A stretch of DNA of 64,000 bases from Rachycentron canadum (taxonomy: Eukaryota; Chordata; Actinopteri; Carangiformes; Rachycentridae). The position numbers and the translations under genes are program-made. The first letter of the stretch is position 1. Every line of letters starts with the position of its first letter. Location: the NCBI GenBank assembly GCA_038496675.1, contig CM076663.1:12101559-12165558 (forward strand), written 5' to 3'. The notes under the pieces were generated by a model. That model did no database searches. It had not been told where the DNA came from and saw only the letters and a list, made by a program, of their open reading frames with translations. Of this stretch, positions 1 to 11,300 are shown piece by piece.

Positions 1-126
1 GATGGCTGCAGAATGCTGGAGATGTTGAACCTGTCATGGTGTGACCAGATCACACGAGATGGCATTGAGGCTCTGGCTAGAGGCTGCACTGGTTTACGAG
101 CACTGTTCCTCAGAGGCTGCACACAG
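1..126 (+). CDS. fbxl2: FBXL2 exon (first in window, 5' edge cut)
   Basis: Reads from base 1 as DGCRMLEMLNLSWCDQIT and onward to RGCTQ, ending in phase 0 before a GT donor at 127. It covers one and a half leucine-rich repeats. Whether the exon begins before base 1 cannot be seen. Confidence 0.9.
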
Positions 127-3100
127 GTACAGTGTTTTATACATACACTTACACTCAGGCACACTAATACATGGTGGGGTAAGAAATATATATGTGTTTT
201 TATTTCGGAGGACATGTTGTGCTTTCTTAAAAGAATTTTACAAGGTCACTTTTTTAACTCCATTTTAAAATGCATTTTGCATATTTATAAAAAACAAAAC
301 CATAAGCTATAGTACACTTCTTTACCATGACTGAAATTTCTTTATTATTCATCTATTATTCTTGCTTGGAGAAACAGCATGAAACCCACATGAGTCATCT
401 TTGGGGACTCATGTGTGTCAATAGTTGCAGCTAAATATCACGATTGATTTAACTTATTAGAGAAATGGGGAACAGGGTGAAATTGCTGGGGAGCATTTTA
501 AGAATAATGCAATTACAAGTCACTGATTGTTGGTTTTTAGCCTGAGCAGATACACCAGCACAGCACACATGTGTTGATAATGATGATAAAATATGATTTT
601 TTTATTTCAACCAAGCTGGATGATGGAGCATTAAAACACCTGCAGAAACACTGCCCAGAACTCACCACCATCAATATGCAGTCTTGCACAGTAAGACAAT
701 TATTTTGCTGTGGGATGGGAGGAGGGAGAGACTGATAATAATGCATGAGGGATGTATCTTCTATGCCTGTGTTTTCTTAATTTGTTTTGTGTTATCCTCT
801 GTTGCCTCCAGCAAATAACAGATGAAGGCCTGGTCAGTCTGTGCCGAGGATGCCACAAGCTACAGATCCTCTGTGTGTCTGGCTGCAGCAACATCACGGA
901 TGCCTCTCTCACTGCACTGGGACTCAACTGTCCCCGACTCAAGTGAGAAACACACACACACATGTATATAGACAAAGAAGCACAGAAACACCTGCTCCAC
1001 CATCTTTCTCAAGGAGATCAACAGCTTTCTTTGGTAAGCCTGAGAAATATCCTTCTCAGGCTGTGTGATTACCATAATTTCCAAAAATGGACAGAATCAC
1101 TGTATGTATTTGTGGTTCTGCAGGTGCATTTAGCTACTGAAAGTTTACAGGAATTACAGGAAAAGCCCTACATTATGGACTTTTCATCGGGATCTGTTCT
1201 TAACCCAAGGAAAACACCCAGTGTCCTGCAGTGATCTTCAATAGCCTCAAGCTCAGACTGGCTGATGATTCATTGTTGTTGTAAACATTATTAAACACAC
1301 AATGAGACAAAACAATCCTAGATAATGTCCAGCTACACACCACTCTGAGCAGTTTTCACGAGGCTTGTGTGTGTCTGTTTGATTTCAGGATTCTTGAAGC
1401 TGCACGATGCTCCCATGTTACAGACGCAGGGTTCACTGTGCTGGCCAGGGTGAATTTCATTTGCTCTTTTTCTCCTGTTGCCTTATTTCTGATCCCTTCC
1501 ATAGGTCAAATGACCATTTCACCTCTCTCCCAGAGTTAAATGAAATATTTTCTCACAAAAGCTAAAACAATCTGTTTATCTTCACAGAATTGCCATGAGC
1601 TTGAAAAAATGGACTTAGAAGAATGTATTTTGGTGAGAGAATTTGTTGTTTCTTTATTTACTCCATCATGCTCATGATATTTATTTATGTTGAATTTGTA
1701 AAAAGATTAGGCTTAGTTATTACATGGTTTGAAAAAAACAGATGTGATTGTGCATAGCAGGAATTGTTTCCTGACAAAAGGGAGAGGGAGCAGTCCAGTG
1801 ACCTTATATATCACAAGAGGGAGACAGAGACGAAGTAACACAGTAGAAAAAAGTTTTTGTGGGATTTAGAGTTAGACATGAGTATGCAATACATTCCTCC
1901 CACAAGTGACAACTGAGCCTCTTAGCTGGCTCTAGACATGTGAGAACAGTACTTTAATCAAGCTTGTCCTCTCCTCAGGTGACGGATAACACCCTAGTTC
2001 AGCTGTCTATCCACTGCCCTCGCTTGCAAGCACTGGTAAATATTTAGATCTGCAGTTCTGATTTGTGCCCCAGTCTGTCTGCATTGCTTGTGTCTTCATC
2101 CTGATCTTCTGTGTCCTGTATAGTCCCTGTCCCACTGTGAGCTGATCACAGATGATGGTATCAGAGCTCTGAGCAGCAGTACCTGTGGCCAAGAACGCCT
2201 CACTGTGGTGGAGCTGGACAACTGCCCCCTTATCACAGACGTTACCCTGGAGCACCTAAAGAGCTGCCATCGTCTGGAGCGCATTGAGCTCTATGACTGT
2301 CAGCAAGTCACTAGGGCTGGCATCAAACGCATCCGGGTCAGTGGAAATCGGGGAAGCAAAGTGTGCCCTCATTGATGATTGCATCTAAGGATCCTTTTCA
2401 TCTGTTCTCTGTTTAGTTATACTGTAACTTAATGTATCTAAAATGATCTTGTTTCATTATGTACTGTAGGTAATGGGTTGACATTATGGAAAATACACCT
2501 TTTTAACTTTCTTGCTGAGATTTAGATGAAGACATGGGCTTCAGCCATCTGCCAGTTAGTTTACCTAGGCATAAAGACTGGAAACCAGGGGAAACAGCTA
2601 GGGTTGCTAGCTTGTCTGAGGGTAACACAATCCAACAATTTGTGCCAGTAAACACAGATTAAACCACATATTATTTGTCTAATCTGTACAAAAATATGTG
2701 TATGTATGTATGTAGGGACACATCACTCCCATTTTATGGGAGTTGCTTTTTTCTTTGCCATGAACAGTATCTTCCATGTATCATCAGTGCAGTGACAAGA
2801 AATAATTTGGAATAACTGGAGCCATAAATTATTATTGTATCCTTTGGTATTGTCCATTTTAAAGAAACATGATATAGCATGTTAATTAATGATCTTAACT
2901 AAGTAAGCAAACAGAGTAACTGGTAGTCATTTTTTTTTACTGTCAAGTAGAGTCAGTGCTAGCTGTTTCCCCCTATTTCCAGCCTTTGTGCTAAGCTAAC
3001 TTGCTGCTGGCCAAAGCCTCATATTTAACACGAACATGTAACTTCGATATCAATCCTTTCGTCTAACTATTGGCAAGAAGGTTTTTCAGAAAATGTCAAA

Positions 3101-3240
3101 CTATAATACTAACACATCTCTTTCCTACACAGGCCCACCTTCCAGAGATCAAGGTCCATGCCTACTTTGCCCCAGTGACACCCCCTCCCTCTGTACATGG
3201 AGGTGGCCAGCGTCTGTGCCGCTGCTGCATCATCCTCTGA
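1..3240 (+). CDS. fbxl2: FBXL2, F-box and leucine-rich repeat protein 2 (3' part, eight exons)
   Basis: Substrate-recognition subunit of an SCF (SKP1-CUL1-F-box) ubiquitin ligase. The exons join as 1-126, 616-690, 812-942, 1389-1449, 1588-1632, 1979-2035, 2124-2336 and 3133-3240, giving 271 residues in one frame with GT-AG junctions. The product is a series of cysteine-containing leucine-rich repeats (NLSWCDQIT, LSHCELITDDG, LYDCQQVTRAG) and ends in CRCCIIL, whose last four residues, CIIL, form a CaaX box with terminal Leu, expected to be geranylgeranylated. The F-box and first repeats are upstream of the window. FBXL20 is the close paralogue, but ASLTALGLNCPRL, LEAARCSH and GQRLCRCC fit FBXL2 better, and the CLASP2/UBP1 neighbours agree. 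The usual FBXL2 length is about 420 residues, so roughly the last two thirds are here. Confidence 0.95.
127..615 (+). other. FBXL2 intron
   Basis: AT-rich intron between two repeat-coding exons. I see no further exon, RNA gene or clear repeat in it. Confidence 0.7.
616..690 (+). CDS. fbxl2: FBXL2 exon
   Basis: 75 nt, phase 0 at both ends: 25 residues from LDDGALKHL to NMQSCT, one leucine-rich repeat. The acceptor is CCAAG and the donor GTAAGA. Confidence 0.93.
812..942 (+). CDS. fbxl2: FBXL2 exon
   Basis: 131 nt starting QITDEGLVSLCRGC and ending NCPRL plus two bases (phase 2). Contains two leucine-rich repeats. ASLTALGLNC is a residue run that separates FBXL2 from FBXL20. Confidence 0.95.
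943..1388 (+). other. FBXL2 intron
   Basis: Begins with a short CA run near the donor; nothing else recognisable. Confidence 0.7.
1389..1449 (+). CDS. fbxl2: FBXL2 exon
   Basis: 61 nt; completes a Lys codon and reads ILEAARCSHVTDAGFTVLAR, ending in phase 0. Acceptor TTTCAG, donor GTGAAT. Confidence 0.93.
1588..1632 (+). CDS. fbxl2: FBXL2 exon
   Basis: 45 nt, phase 0 on both sides: NCHELEKMDLEECIL, nearly identical to the mammalian residues at this point. Acceptor TTCACAG, donor GTGAGA. Confidence 0.93.
1633..1978 (+). other. FBXL2 intron
   Basis: 346-bp intron with no recognisable element. Confidence 0.65.
1979..2035 (+). CDS. fbxl2: FBXL2 exon
   Basis: 57 nt, phase 0 on both sides: VTDNTLVQLSIHCPRLQAL. 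Acceptor CTCAG, donor GTAAAT. Confidence 0.93.
2124..2336 (+). CDS. fbxl2: FBXL2 exon
   Basis: 213 nt, phase 0 on both sides, 71 residues from SLSHCELITDDG to RAGIKRIR. It covers the last two to three repeats. STCGQERL is FBXL2-like; FBXL20 differs here. Confidence 0.95.
2481..3096. mobile_element. Decayed foldback (long inverted repeat) element in the last FBXL2 intron
   Basis: The outer arms 2481-2533 and 3046-3096 are inverted copies with mismatches. The inner arms 2569-2600 and 2960-2991 match inversely at 27 of 32 positions. This is the arrangement of a palindromic non-autonomous element, and the arm sequence (AAAGACTGGAAA, GGGGAAACAGCTAG) resembles a repeat common in teleost genomes by my recall. 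The centre is AT-rich and has no open frame. The 3' arm runs close to the acceptor of the last FBXL2 exon at 3133. Confidence 0.75.
3133..3240 (+). CDS. fbxl2: FBXL2 terminal exon with CaaX box
   Basis: 36 codons including stop, from AHLPEIKVHAYFAPVTPPPS to QRLCRCCIIL and TGA at 3238-3240. The conserved tail with terminal CIIL is the prenylation signal that sends FBXL2 to membranes. Confidence 0.97.
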   Translation, partial: AHLPEIKVHAYFAPVTPPPSVHGGGQRLCRCCIIL

Positions 3241-5290
3241 CAGTGGAGGGCCAGGGGGGGCCACCTCTGTCTACAGGTCCTGCTGCTCTGATATGGGCTG
3301 AAATTGGGTCGGGGGGACTGGGGTAGGTGTCTGGGAGAGGAGGGGCTGGACCCACTCACTGCTCCTGATCACTGATCAATACATATACTGATCGCCACTG
3401 ATCCCTGATCAGTTGAACCCGCCCCTCCTCTCTCATGTTGCTCACCAATCAGCTTCGCAGCAGCCCCAGGTTTTGGTGTGAAGGGGGTTGGAGGGAAGAA
3501 CCATGGATGGATGGATGGACTCTCTTTCTTTCTCTCTCTCTCTCTCTCTTTCTCATGCTTTCTCGCTCTCTCTCTCTCACACTGTAAGGACAAAAACAGG
3601 TTCTCCACTCCATCCTGCTTCTCACACCCCTGACTCCCCACCTGCGGGCATAGAGGACGGCATCTAGACAGCTGGAGATGGGAGGTCTGAACAGTGGAAC
3701 TACAATGCATCATGTTCAAACAAACAAAAAAAATGACGATACCGTCATCTTGGACAACGGTTTGCTCTCTGTGGAGTATCATCTCAACCAATCACATGAC
3801 ACCTCTATGTGACCATTCTGTGATTCATTCTGCTTTGACCAATAAATGCGCAGCATGGAGGGAAGAGGAGTGCTGGGTTGTAGGAAATGCAGATCTTCTG
3901 GATATAAACAGTGATGCTTTGGTACAGCCAGCTCAACTCTCTAGTGTTGAAGAGTTGGGAAGGAGCAGGAAGTACAGATTGGGACATGTGACATATTTGT
4001 GCATCTGAGAAACTTTTGTTGAGATTTTGATTCTGTTTGTACAGAGAATGTTTTGCAATTGAAAAAAAGAATTACACTTATGGCAACTCACTCAAAACTG
4101 GGGTAGGCCAACAAGATATTGTTTAATTTTCTTTTTTTTTTCAGTGCTATTGTAATTGTCCATGCCTGTCTATCCAGAGAGGGAGATATGTTTGTCATTC
4201 TTTTTGAGGTGAAGACCCTGATGATGATTCAGACCCTGAGCATCTAAAAGCATTATTTTGACTCTGTAAGCCACTGGGATGAATTGACTTTCCTGTGTAC
4301 TGTGTGGTAATTTTGGCTCATAGGCCCTGATCCAATCCTGTCAGTAGCCCTGTGCACTAGCTCCCACTTGACCACTTAAGCATTTGTTTACATCCTGGAT
4401 TAGGTTAGCACCAGAAACGAACTTGTTTACATCAGTGGGTTTTCAGTCTCCCTACTATTTGAGTAAGTCTAGTTACACTGACACAATTGTGGCATCCCCA
4501 CTCTTTTTAAGTGGACTGTGAAGCCCATTATTCAGATTGATTGTTGTGTGTATTTGGAAGTCAGGGCTAACATTGGTGCAACTTTGCTTCAAAATTAAAT
4601 GGAAAATTGCTCAAAGTTGAGATGGACATAAGAATGTGAGCAAATGCACCTCAACCTTTTGACAATCACATTAATTTATATATTTGAAACTTAATTTAGT
4701 ATAGTTTTGTGTAATTGGCAATTTACCAATGATGTAGGATATAATGAATTGTCTTTATTCACTATACTTGCTTAATGCCCCTTAATAACAGATGAAATCT
4801 ATGTATTTAATTGATCAGGAATAAATTCCCACTCATCCAATTCTATGAAACACAGCGACTGGAAAGAGTTTATTTCACACTATACAGACACTCCCTCAAA
4901 TCAGCAGGATCTCAGCATTATTTGTCTTGCCATGCAAAGTAACACATGTATGGGGCATGAAATACCACCACTCAAAGCACGGAAAAAAAAACAAAAAAAA
5001 AAGAAGCAGCTTGCAATATTGTGCAAATAAAGAAACTGGCAAGTGCTATGTAGTGCCAAGTGCTGAAAGACTGGGGAGATTGGCAGGACTATGGACAGGA
5101 CTGAAACAAAGGAGATCAGACAGAAAGATGAAGAAGGACTGGGATACATAGCTGACTTGACTGGCTGTGATACTAATGCCCTCTCTTTGACAGCTGTTTT
5201 AACAGTTTTATGTTTAAGAAAATAAATAAGTAAATGAAAAAAATAAACAAATGAATAAATAAAAGTGACTAATAGTAAATGTGCTTTGTC
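3241..5290 (+). other. FBXL2 3' UTR and downstream flank
   Basis: Holds no exon that I can support. It contains a GATG run at about 3503-3518 and a CT-rich tract at 3520-3579. Possible AATAAA signals lie at 3841, 4820, 5026 and in a cluster from 5221 to 5263. The true cleavage site is unknown, so the UTR end is a guess. Confidence 0.45.
5221..5263 (+). terminator. Cluster of AATAAA signals, candidate FBXL2 poly(A) site
   Basis: Four AATAAA hexamers start at 5221, 5242, 5254 and 5258, followed by a GT-rich stretch (5279-5317) suitable as a downstream element. Upstream AATAAA copies could be used instead. Confidence 0.35.
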
Positions 5291-5559
5291 TGTCGAGTGT
5301 GAAATTTTGTCCCCAGTATTGAAAGTGAACTGCGGCAAACAGATCTCGGGCTCTGGCGCTGTTTCACCCCTAGATGTCACCAAAGAGCCGCGGAGACGGC
5401 CAACACCGGCATAAACAGTTTAAATCATGACTTTAAAATTAATTATCCAGCCACGAGTAAAGAAATAAATAACAATTATTACTTTAAATGGCTGTTGTAT
5501 CTATCTCCCACGAGTGTTGTTCCCTGCACACTTTGATTTGACATTTTACATCAGGCATC

Positions 5560-6346
5560 ACACTGGCCACCTGTGCGGTGCTCGAAGACCCATCGGCCTG
5601 ATCTGTGATCGGCTGCGCCTCCTGCTGAACCGCAGTCCCCGGCGGCGCGCAACTCTCGGCGTCTCGTAACGGGTTCAGCGGCAGCTGCGATTATTGTTGG
5701 ATTAAAGAGAAAGCTGTTACCGCGGGGCTGGAGCCGTCTCCTTGTTGTAAAAGTTTGCTGCAAGTTTACCGCTCGGGACGTCGCCAGCTGAAGCTTAGCA
5801 GACTTTCCAGCCCGCGGTTATGGACTAGAGGGGCGGAGAGGAGCCAGGCGCGGAGGCCTGTGGATAACTAACGTTAGCTAGCGGGGCTAGCTGATGTGAA
5901 GCGGTCTGCCCTTGTTTGGGTCTGTGTGCTAACTAGCTAGGTGCTATTTTTGTTAGCATGTTAGATAGCCGACCAGGGCTGCTAGCTTGTTTTGATGCTG
6001 ATATATTGAAGGAACCCACCGGGTCCACCACAATTTCCTGAACTTTCTCGAAGTTTTATGTTGGCTGTCCGAGCTAACGTTGTATAGTAAAGACGCCAGC
6101 GAGCCAGGTCTTTGTCAGTCAAACTTTGGCTTTTAATTTGGTTGGTGTTAAATAAATCTGTTGGTTTTACAAGGGCTTGCATGTTAATGGTCAAACATCG
6201 GTTAGACGCAGTCCAGCCCGCTCAGTCTCTCTGCCCCTCTACGGGACCACAGTTATCTTTTTCGGTGCTTCACAACCAGTCCCACCGACCACTGTCTCCT
6301 GTCTTCGGCCGGCTTCAGTGGCTGGCCACTCGGCACTGAGTGGCCA
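5560..6346 (+). promoter_or_regulatory. CLASP2 alpha promoter and 5' UTR region
   Basis: The stretch is much richer in GC and CpG than its surroundings. It has a GC box (GGGCGG) at 5831-5836, the palindrome CTAACGTTAG at 5868-5877 and a partial copy GCTAACGTT at 6073-6081. It lies directly before the first CLASP2 coding exon. The transcription start and any 5' UTR intron cannot be fixed from sequence alone. Upstream ATGs, such as 6177, would lie in the UTR if transcription begins before them. Confidence 0.55.
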
Positions 6347-6544
6347 ATGGAGGATCATGACAACATGGACTATTTTTATCAGCAGGTACTGCAGAAAGAT
6401 GTTACCCGCAGGTTGCAGGTCGGTCAGGACCTTATTGAATACCTGAACGACCCACACCGCTCACCGGACGTGGAGCAGGACAAACCCCGTCTGGATAAGA
6501 CCATCGACGAGTTAACGGGATGGGTGAACTCCAGCAATTTTAAG
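6347..6544 (+). CDS. clasp2: CLASP2 coding exon 1 (alpha start)
   Basis: 198 nt, 66 residues, ending in phase 0 at GTGAGA. It starts [19 protein letters not shown] and carries [13 protein letters not shown] and [11 protein letters not shown], the first helices of TOG1. The start was chosen because the mammalian alpha form also has Met-1 followed closely by a second Met before a Tyr-Phe pair. The first ATG has C at -3; the second, at residue 6, has a better context. Confidence 0.93.
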
Positions 6545-7095
6545 GTGAGAGATCTTGGCCAGTCATCCTATGAGAGGATCACAGAGTCACTGCAGCAGTC
6601 ATCCCCTCGGCCTGTTCATGAATTATTATCCACCCGTTTACCCAGAGGATGAGAAGGGGTTGGGTCTGTGCTTATGTTACTGTGTTGTTTAATGTTATTT
6701 GGTTAGTTGGTTTCAAAGCGATTTTAAGCAAGCTGTCAGTGTTTTATGAGTGATATCTCATAAAACCTAAGCCTGTGTTTTGCCGACTACTAGGTTGCCA
6801 AATTTGACAACCTAGTAGTCTATTCCTGTATCATAAGAGGCTGGCATTTTGAAATTTAATCCCAGTGACAGAGTAGGCATTGGCAAGCCATTCCTGTGGT
6901 TTGTTGTGGTATATATTGTTGATTTGTGTGTCTATATTAAGGGGACCCATTGTCAGGGCTGTAGACTACAGGAGGAGAGGATGGGATGGGGGAGGGGTCA
7001 GACTCATTGTTATCTTTTCTTTCACCCACATGCACTCTCTCAATCTCCGTTTTTGTCTTTTCTCAGATTTCCTGACCATTGTTACCTCGTCCATG

Positions 7096-7147
<52 letters not shown>

Positions 7148-8281
7148 TGACCCTGTCTGCACTCTGCCACATTTCAGAAATGCTGGAATGTGACATTTTT
7201 GCTGTGATATCACATCCACCCAGTAAGCAAGTCAAAACAGTCTGAAATCACTTCTTAGGGCATGCTGAAATGTGACTCCCAAGTCTCTTCTTGAACTGAT
7301 TAACAATGTTTGACTCATCAAGACTGTTGAAGTGTGGAAATTGTGGGTTTCTGCATCCTATACCCCGTGAAAAGTCATCTTTTTTTGACAGCGCTCCTCA
7401 GCCAGTGGTATACAATGCCAATACAATACAATACAATTTGCCAAGGTTGTCAATTAATCATTATCACCTTATAAATACAACTTTGCAAAAAGGTCTGTAT
7501 CAACTAAATAGACTAACTCTTAATACTCCCTAATATCTGAATAGTTACAGACTTTGCAAAGACCCAAGATGTCTTGGCTTGTTTTGCATCATAGCACTTC
7601 ACAACAAGGTAAAGTTGTCAGTGCATTTAACATAATGGTATTTAGAGAATTGTAGACACTGACAGAAGTAGAGAAGAGGTAGTTTTGAGTTCTTAAATTA
7701 AGTTCAAAAAGATCTAAAAGACTTTTGTCAGTACTCTTTATTATGACTTTTTCTGATGCCAGAAACGACTACATGCTCAAAGTAATGACCACATGCTTTA
7801 TGGTAAAAGTGAAAAGGTGGCTCATCACTACCTCCGTGCACCTCCCGTTTATCACTAGTTGTGACAAGGTGACATTTCCCTTTATTCAGATTTGCTCTTT
7901 TATGTGGATGACGTATAGCATCTTGAGCTCAGATCAGTATCTGGCAATGATATGCAAGCAAGTCATGTCCCCCAGAGGACTTCACAAAGCCTTTTGGTGA
8001 TACTGATTGGTTCCCCTTTGGGGAATATATAGGTGGGGTTAGGTGTAAGCAAGATGCTGTGTCAGCACAGAGAGCGGGAGGAGAGATGGTGCAGAGTTTA
8101 CAAGAGGGAGAGGGTAAGTCTAGATGAGTGGAAAACAAGTCATGACCCATAAATAAAAAGTGTTCAGATAAGGAGACATTTGCACTCAGGTTCCTCTTTT
8201 AGGAATAGATAAAATAAAGTATTGCCTCTACCCCTTGGCTGTCGTCCTCTCTACTTCACTTGTGTGCTCTTGACCGAGTCT

Positions 8282-8314
<33 letters not shown>

Positions 8315-11300
8315 TTTGTTTTGTTAATGACTAAGTTTCACACTCGCACTGTGTTTCTGTTCTGTATGAGCAGCAAATTCAACTTGTGCTCTCTGCTCTC
8401 ACAACTTCATGGTCCTCAGTGCCTATGCAAGACACACGAGCACAGTGCATTAATATTGCATGCTGCTTTTATGGGCAGCAGAGCCAGATGACTGGACACT
8501 GGCTGGATTCAGGATTGACACTGTTTCTAGACTGGCCTGATCAGACACTCTGAACCAATAGTAGACACAATATGTATTTCAATGGAGAAACACTCTAAGG
8601 CTAACATTTACCAGTTGGATATATTACACTGCAACATCAATTTCATTAAACAATGAAAATATTTCAGTTTTAGTGCATTGTTCCTGCAAACCCAACTCTT
8701 CCTGTCAGTGGATTATAATAGACACCTTCCAATGAAGAGAATTGATTGCAGCTTTTAGTGGGAAGCAGCTGCAGGAACTGGTGAGTTATGGCCAGTTCGG
8801 AAAGTGGTTAAGAATAAAGGCTCCAGGTGCTCATGCAGTTTGGTGAAATCTCAGTGCTATGCAGTGCCTTTTTTAGTGAAAATGGAAATGCAAAAACAAC
8901 CATTCCAACTCCAAACTAATTGCAATGTGTTTTTGTATTTTTTAATCGCATCCTAGCACATGGTACTAATTTTTAGTGCGCAATAATTCTAAGTGTGGTG
9001 CACTAGGGAAAATCTGATAAGATGAATATAACTGGGCCAATGTGGTTATTAAATAGGCTAATGTATGTTATTACACATTAAACAAAGGCATGTTTTGCCA
9101 TTGTTTTGTATCATGAAATTGAACAAAACAATAATTTGCTTCATGTCTACCAACTGCACAGTGACCATAAAGGTGAAAGTGAATATAGACTGAGCAACAC
9201 AGCTTGAATGTCGAGTTGAACTTATTTAGACCTCCATTCACAGACTAATAAGACATGAGACAGCCCATCTTAGACTTTGATATCTTTGGAATAAAATGTA
9301 TTAACTATTTGCTGTTTCTAACTTCTCAAATATGATAATTTGAGTATTTTTTAAATTGTCATGTATAGCAGTAGATTGAATATCATTGGATCTGTTGGTC
9401 AGACAAACTATCAGAGCTTCAGACCATGTTTTTCTGTCCAAAACTTACTTTAATCCTCTCTAGAGTTAAGAGTAAAACCTGTATGTGGTATGCGAATTAG
9501 AGACTAAGCCACCATGCGCAGCAACCTGAGTCTTCACAAAGACCCATTCATACAGGGCTAAATATTTACTGTTTTTTTTCTCCAGCATACCTCAGACGCC
9601 CTGATGTTTTCAAACTTGCAGACTAGAGATGCAGTAGTTGTGTTAGAATAATATTTGTGTGGGTCAGTGACATATTGCTTTGTCTACACACCTGATAATT
9701 TTAGTATTTATGTTGATACCTAAGTTGCCTTTTTCATATCGCCTCTTCCTCTCTGCTCACCTCTTAACCAGATGTTTAGCTGCAGATGTAAAGCAAGAAG
9801 GAGCCTTTTCCACCTCCTGTTCACTTTCTTTTACAAGGTGGATAACAAGCACAGTCCCTCCCATATCCAGTCCTCTGTCTCTCTTCATGTGAAGATGAAG
9901 ATGCCATATGGTTGTGGGCGACGGGTTTGTTGGGGTGCTGGGTGAAGGGGGGGAGGGGAGACCTGAAGGCAATTGCCTTCCCATGCTGTTTCTTCTTTCT
10001 CTCGCTGTTTTTCCTCCCTTCCTCCCCTGCTCCTCCTAAATTAGGTCAATATAATGTTGTCATTTTGACCCAGAGTTCACATTTCTTCTTCTCCAGGTGA
10101 TTTTTATTTTGTTTTCTGTAGTATTACATGGCCTTCATCCATATTGTTTCCCCCACCCTCCCCCCTTTTCTGTTACCTGGCTCTGCTTTTCCTTTGACTA
10201 AAATAGGGAAAAACTGCAGTCTGCCTCACCACTCTGAGCATGACAGAAGAGTCTGGAGAATAATGCTTTAATGGATTTTCTTTTTGGACTGTTCAGTTTT
10301 ACCACAGCGTTGCCAAAACAAGCATTCCAGGAGCACAGCGCAGTGTGGGAAGTGATCCTAATCAGAAACACAGTGGAAAACTCAACTTTACCACTAGACA
10401 AATAATCTAGTCTACCTTCCCCCTACGAGTCATATCACAAGCCAATTTTCCTATTTTAGTGACTGAGCCAAATCAGGGCAGTGGGGGAAAAGCGAGATGG
10501 AAAGAGACACCATCAGATTGTGAATAAGGAGCATACTTCTTAAAGGCATGGCACATCAACATTTCAGTCTACAATCATGTTGATATAGAAGTCCTCTGAT
10601 TTTAATACCAAATTAAAAAAAAACTGCCTGATTCCATCAGCTGTTGCCAAGCAGATTGTATAAAGAAGTTGCAACAAGGTTACATAAGAGTATAACAGCT
10701 GTTGACATAACCTTTGAGACAGAAAGGTATTAGGCATTAAATTACTTTTTAAATTTAGTCTTTTTTTCTGACTGTTAATTGAGGTATCATCTCTTAATTC
10801 ATAGAAACACATTTTCAACCTCTGCTAAGCACCACACTCCAGAGTGTTTGTGTTATGAAATAATCTGAACTCAAAGGCCCACTTACTAGGGTTTTTTTTT
10901 AGCTTTGAACTGTATGTCAGCAGTGAATGGAGAAGGCTCAGGTGTCATTGTTTATAGATTTTGTGGTTGTATATGGGTTCAGTTTATGGATGACCTTCGA
11001 TGGTTCAAACACTTCATTTGAAGTTCTGACATTTCTTTGTTGATGTGAAATGAAAAAGCAATTCCGGTGAAATGTCTGAGTGCACTAAAAGCCTTGTCAC
11101 TGTGTTTTGCAGGTGGCATTGATGGGGATAGACATCTGCGGTGCGTTTGTGGACCGCATGGGAGAGCGGTTCAGAGGATACCTGGGCACAGGTGAGATAT
11201 TGTGCCTATCCCCATGCTGAAATTTGAATTCTAAAAGTACTTGATGATAAAAACAAATACTTTTTATCTTAACAGTTGATGTTGTCTGCACAGTGCTCAC

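Larger units (their letters stand above)
6545..11112 (+). other. CLASP2 intron 1
   Basis: 4.6 kb with no supported exon. It holds a perfect hairpin (6785-6820), a GT tract (7099-7146) and a T tract (8283-8313). The remainder is AT-rich with no feature I can name. Confidence 0.7.

Noticed and set aside
1..3240. Identity as FBXL20
   Set aside because: The tail CIIL and PPPS are FBXL20-like, but ASLTALGLNC, LEAARCSH, STCGQERL and GQRLCRCC agree with FBXL2, as do the neighbours.
3369..3791. 140-residue minus strand open frame
   Set aside because: Composed largely of the CT-rich tract read as Arg/Glu repeats; lies in the FBXL2 3' UTR.
6344..6348. CCAAT box at the CLASP2 alpha ATG
   Set aside because: It overlaps the start codon itself, so it is coincidental rather than a promoter element.
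6177..6446. 89-residue open frame overlapping the CLASP2 alpha start
   Set aside because: Poor start context and a different frame; at most a leaky upstream ORF if the 5' UTR extends that far.
6849..7245. Open frames of 89-121 residues on both strands
   Set aside because: They exist only because the TG microsatellite is free of stops in several frames; the flanks show no protein family.
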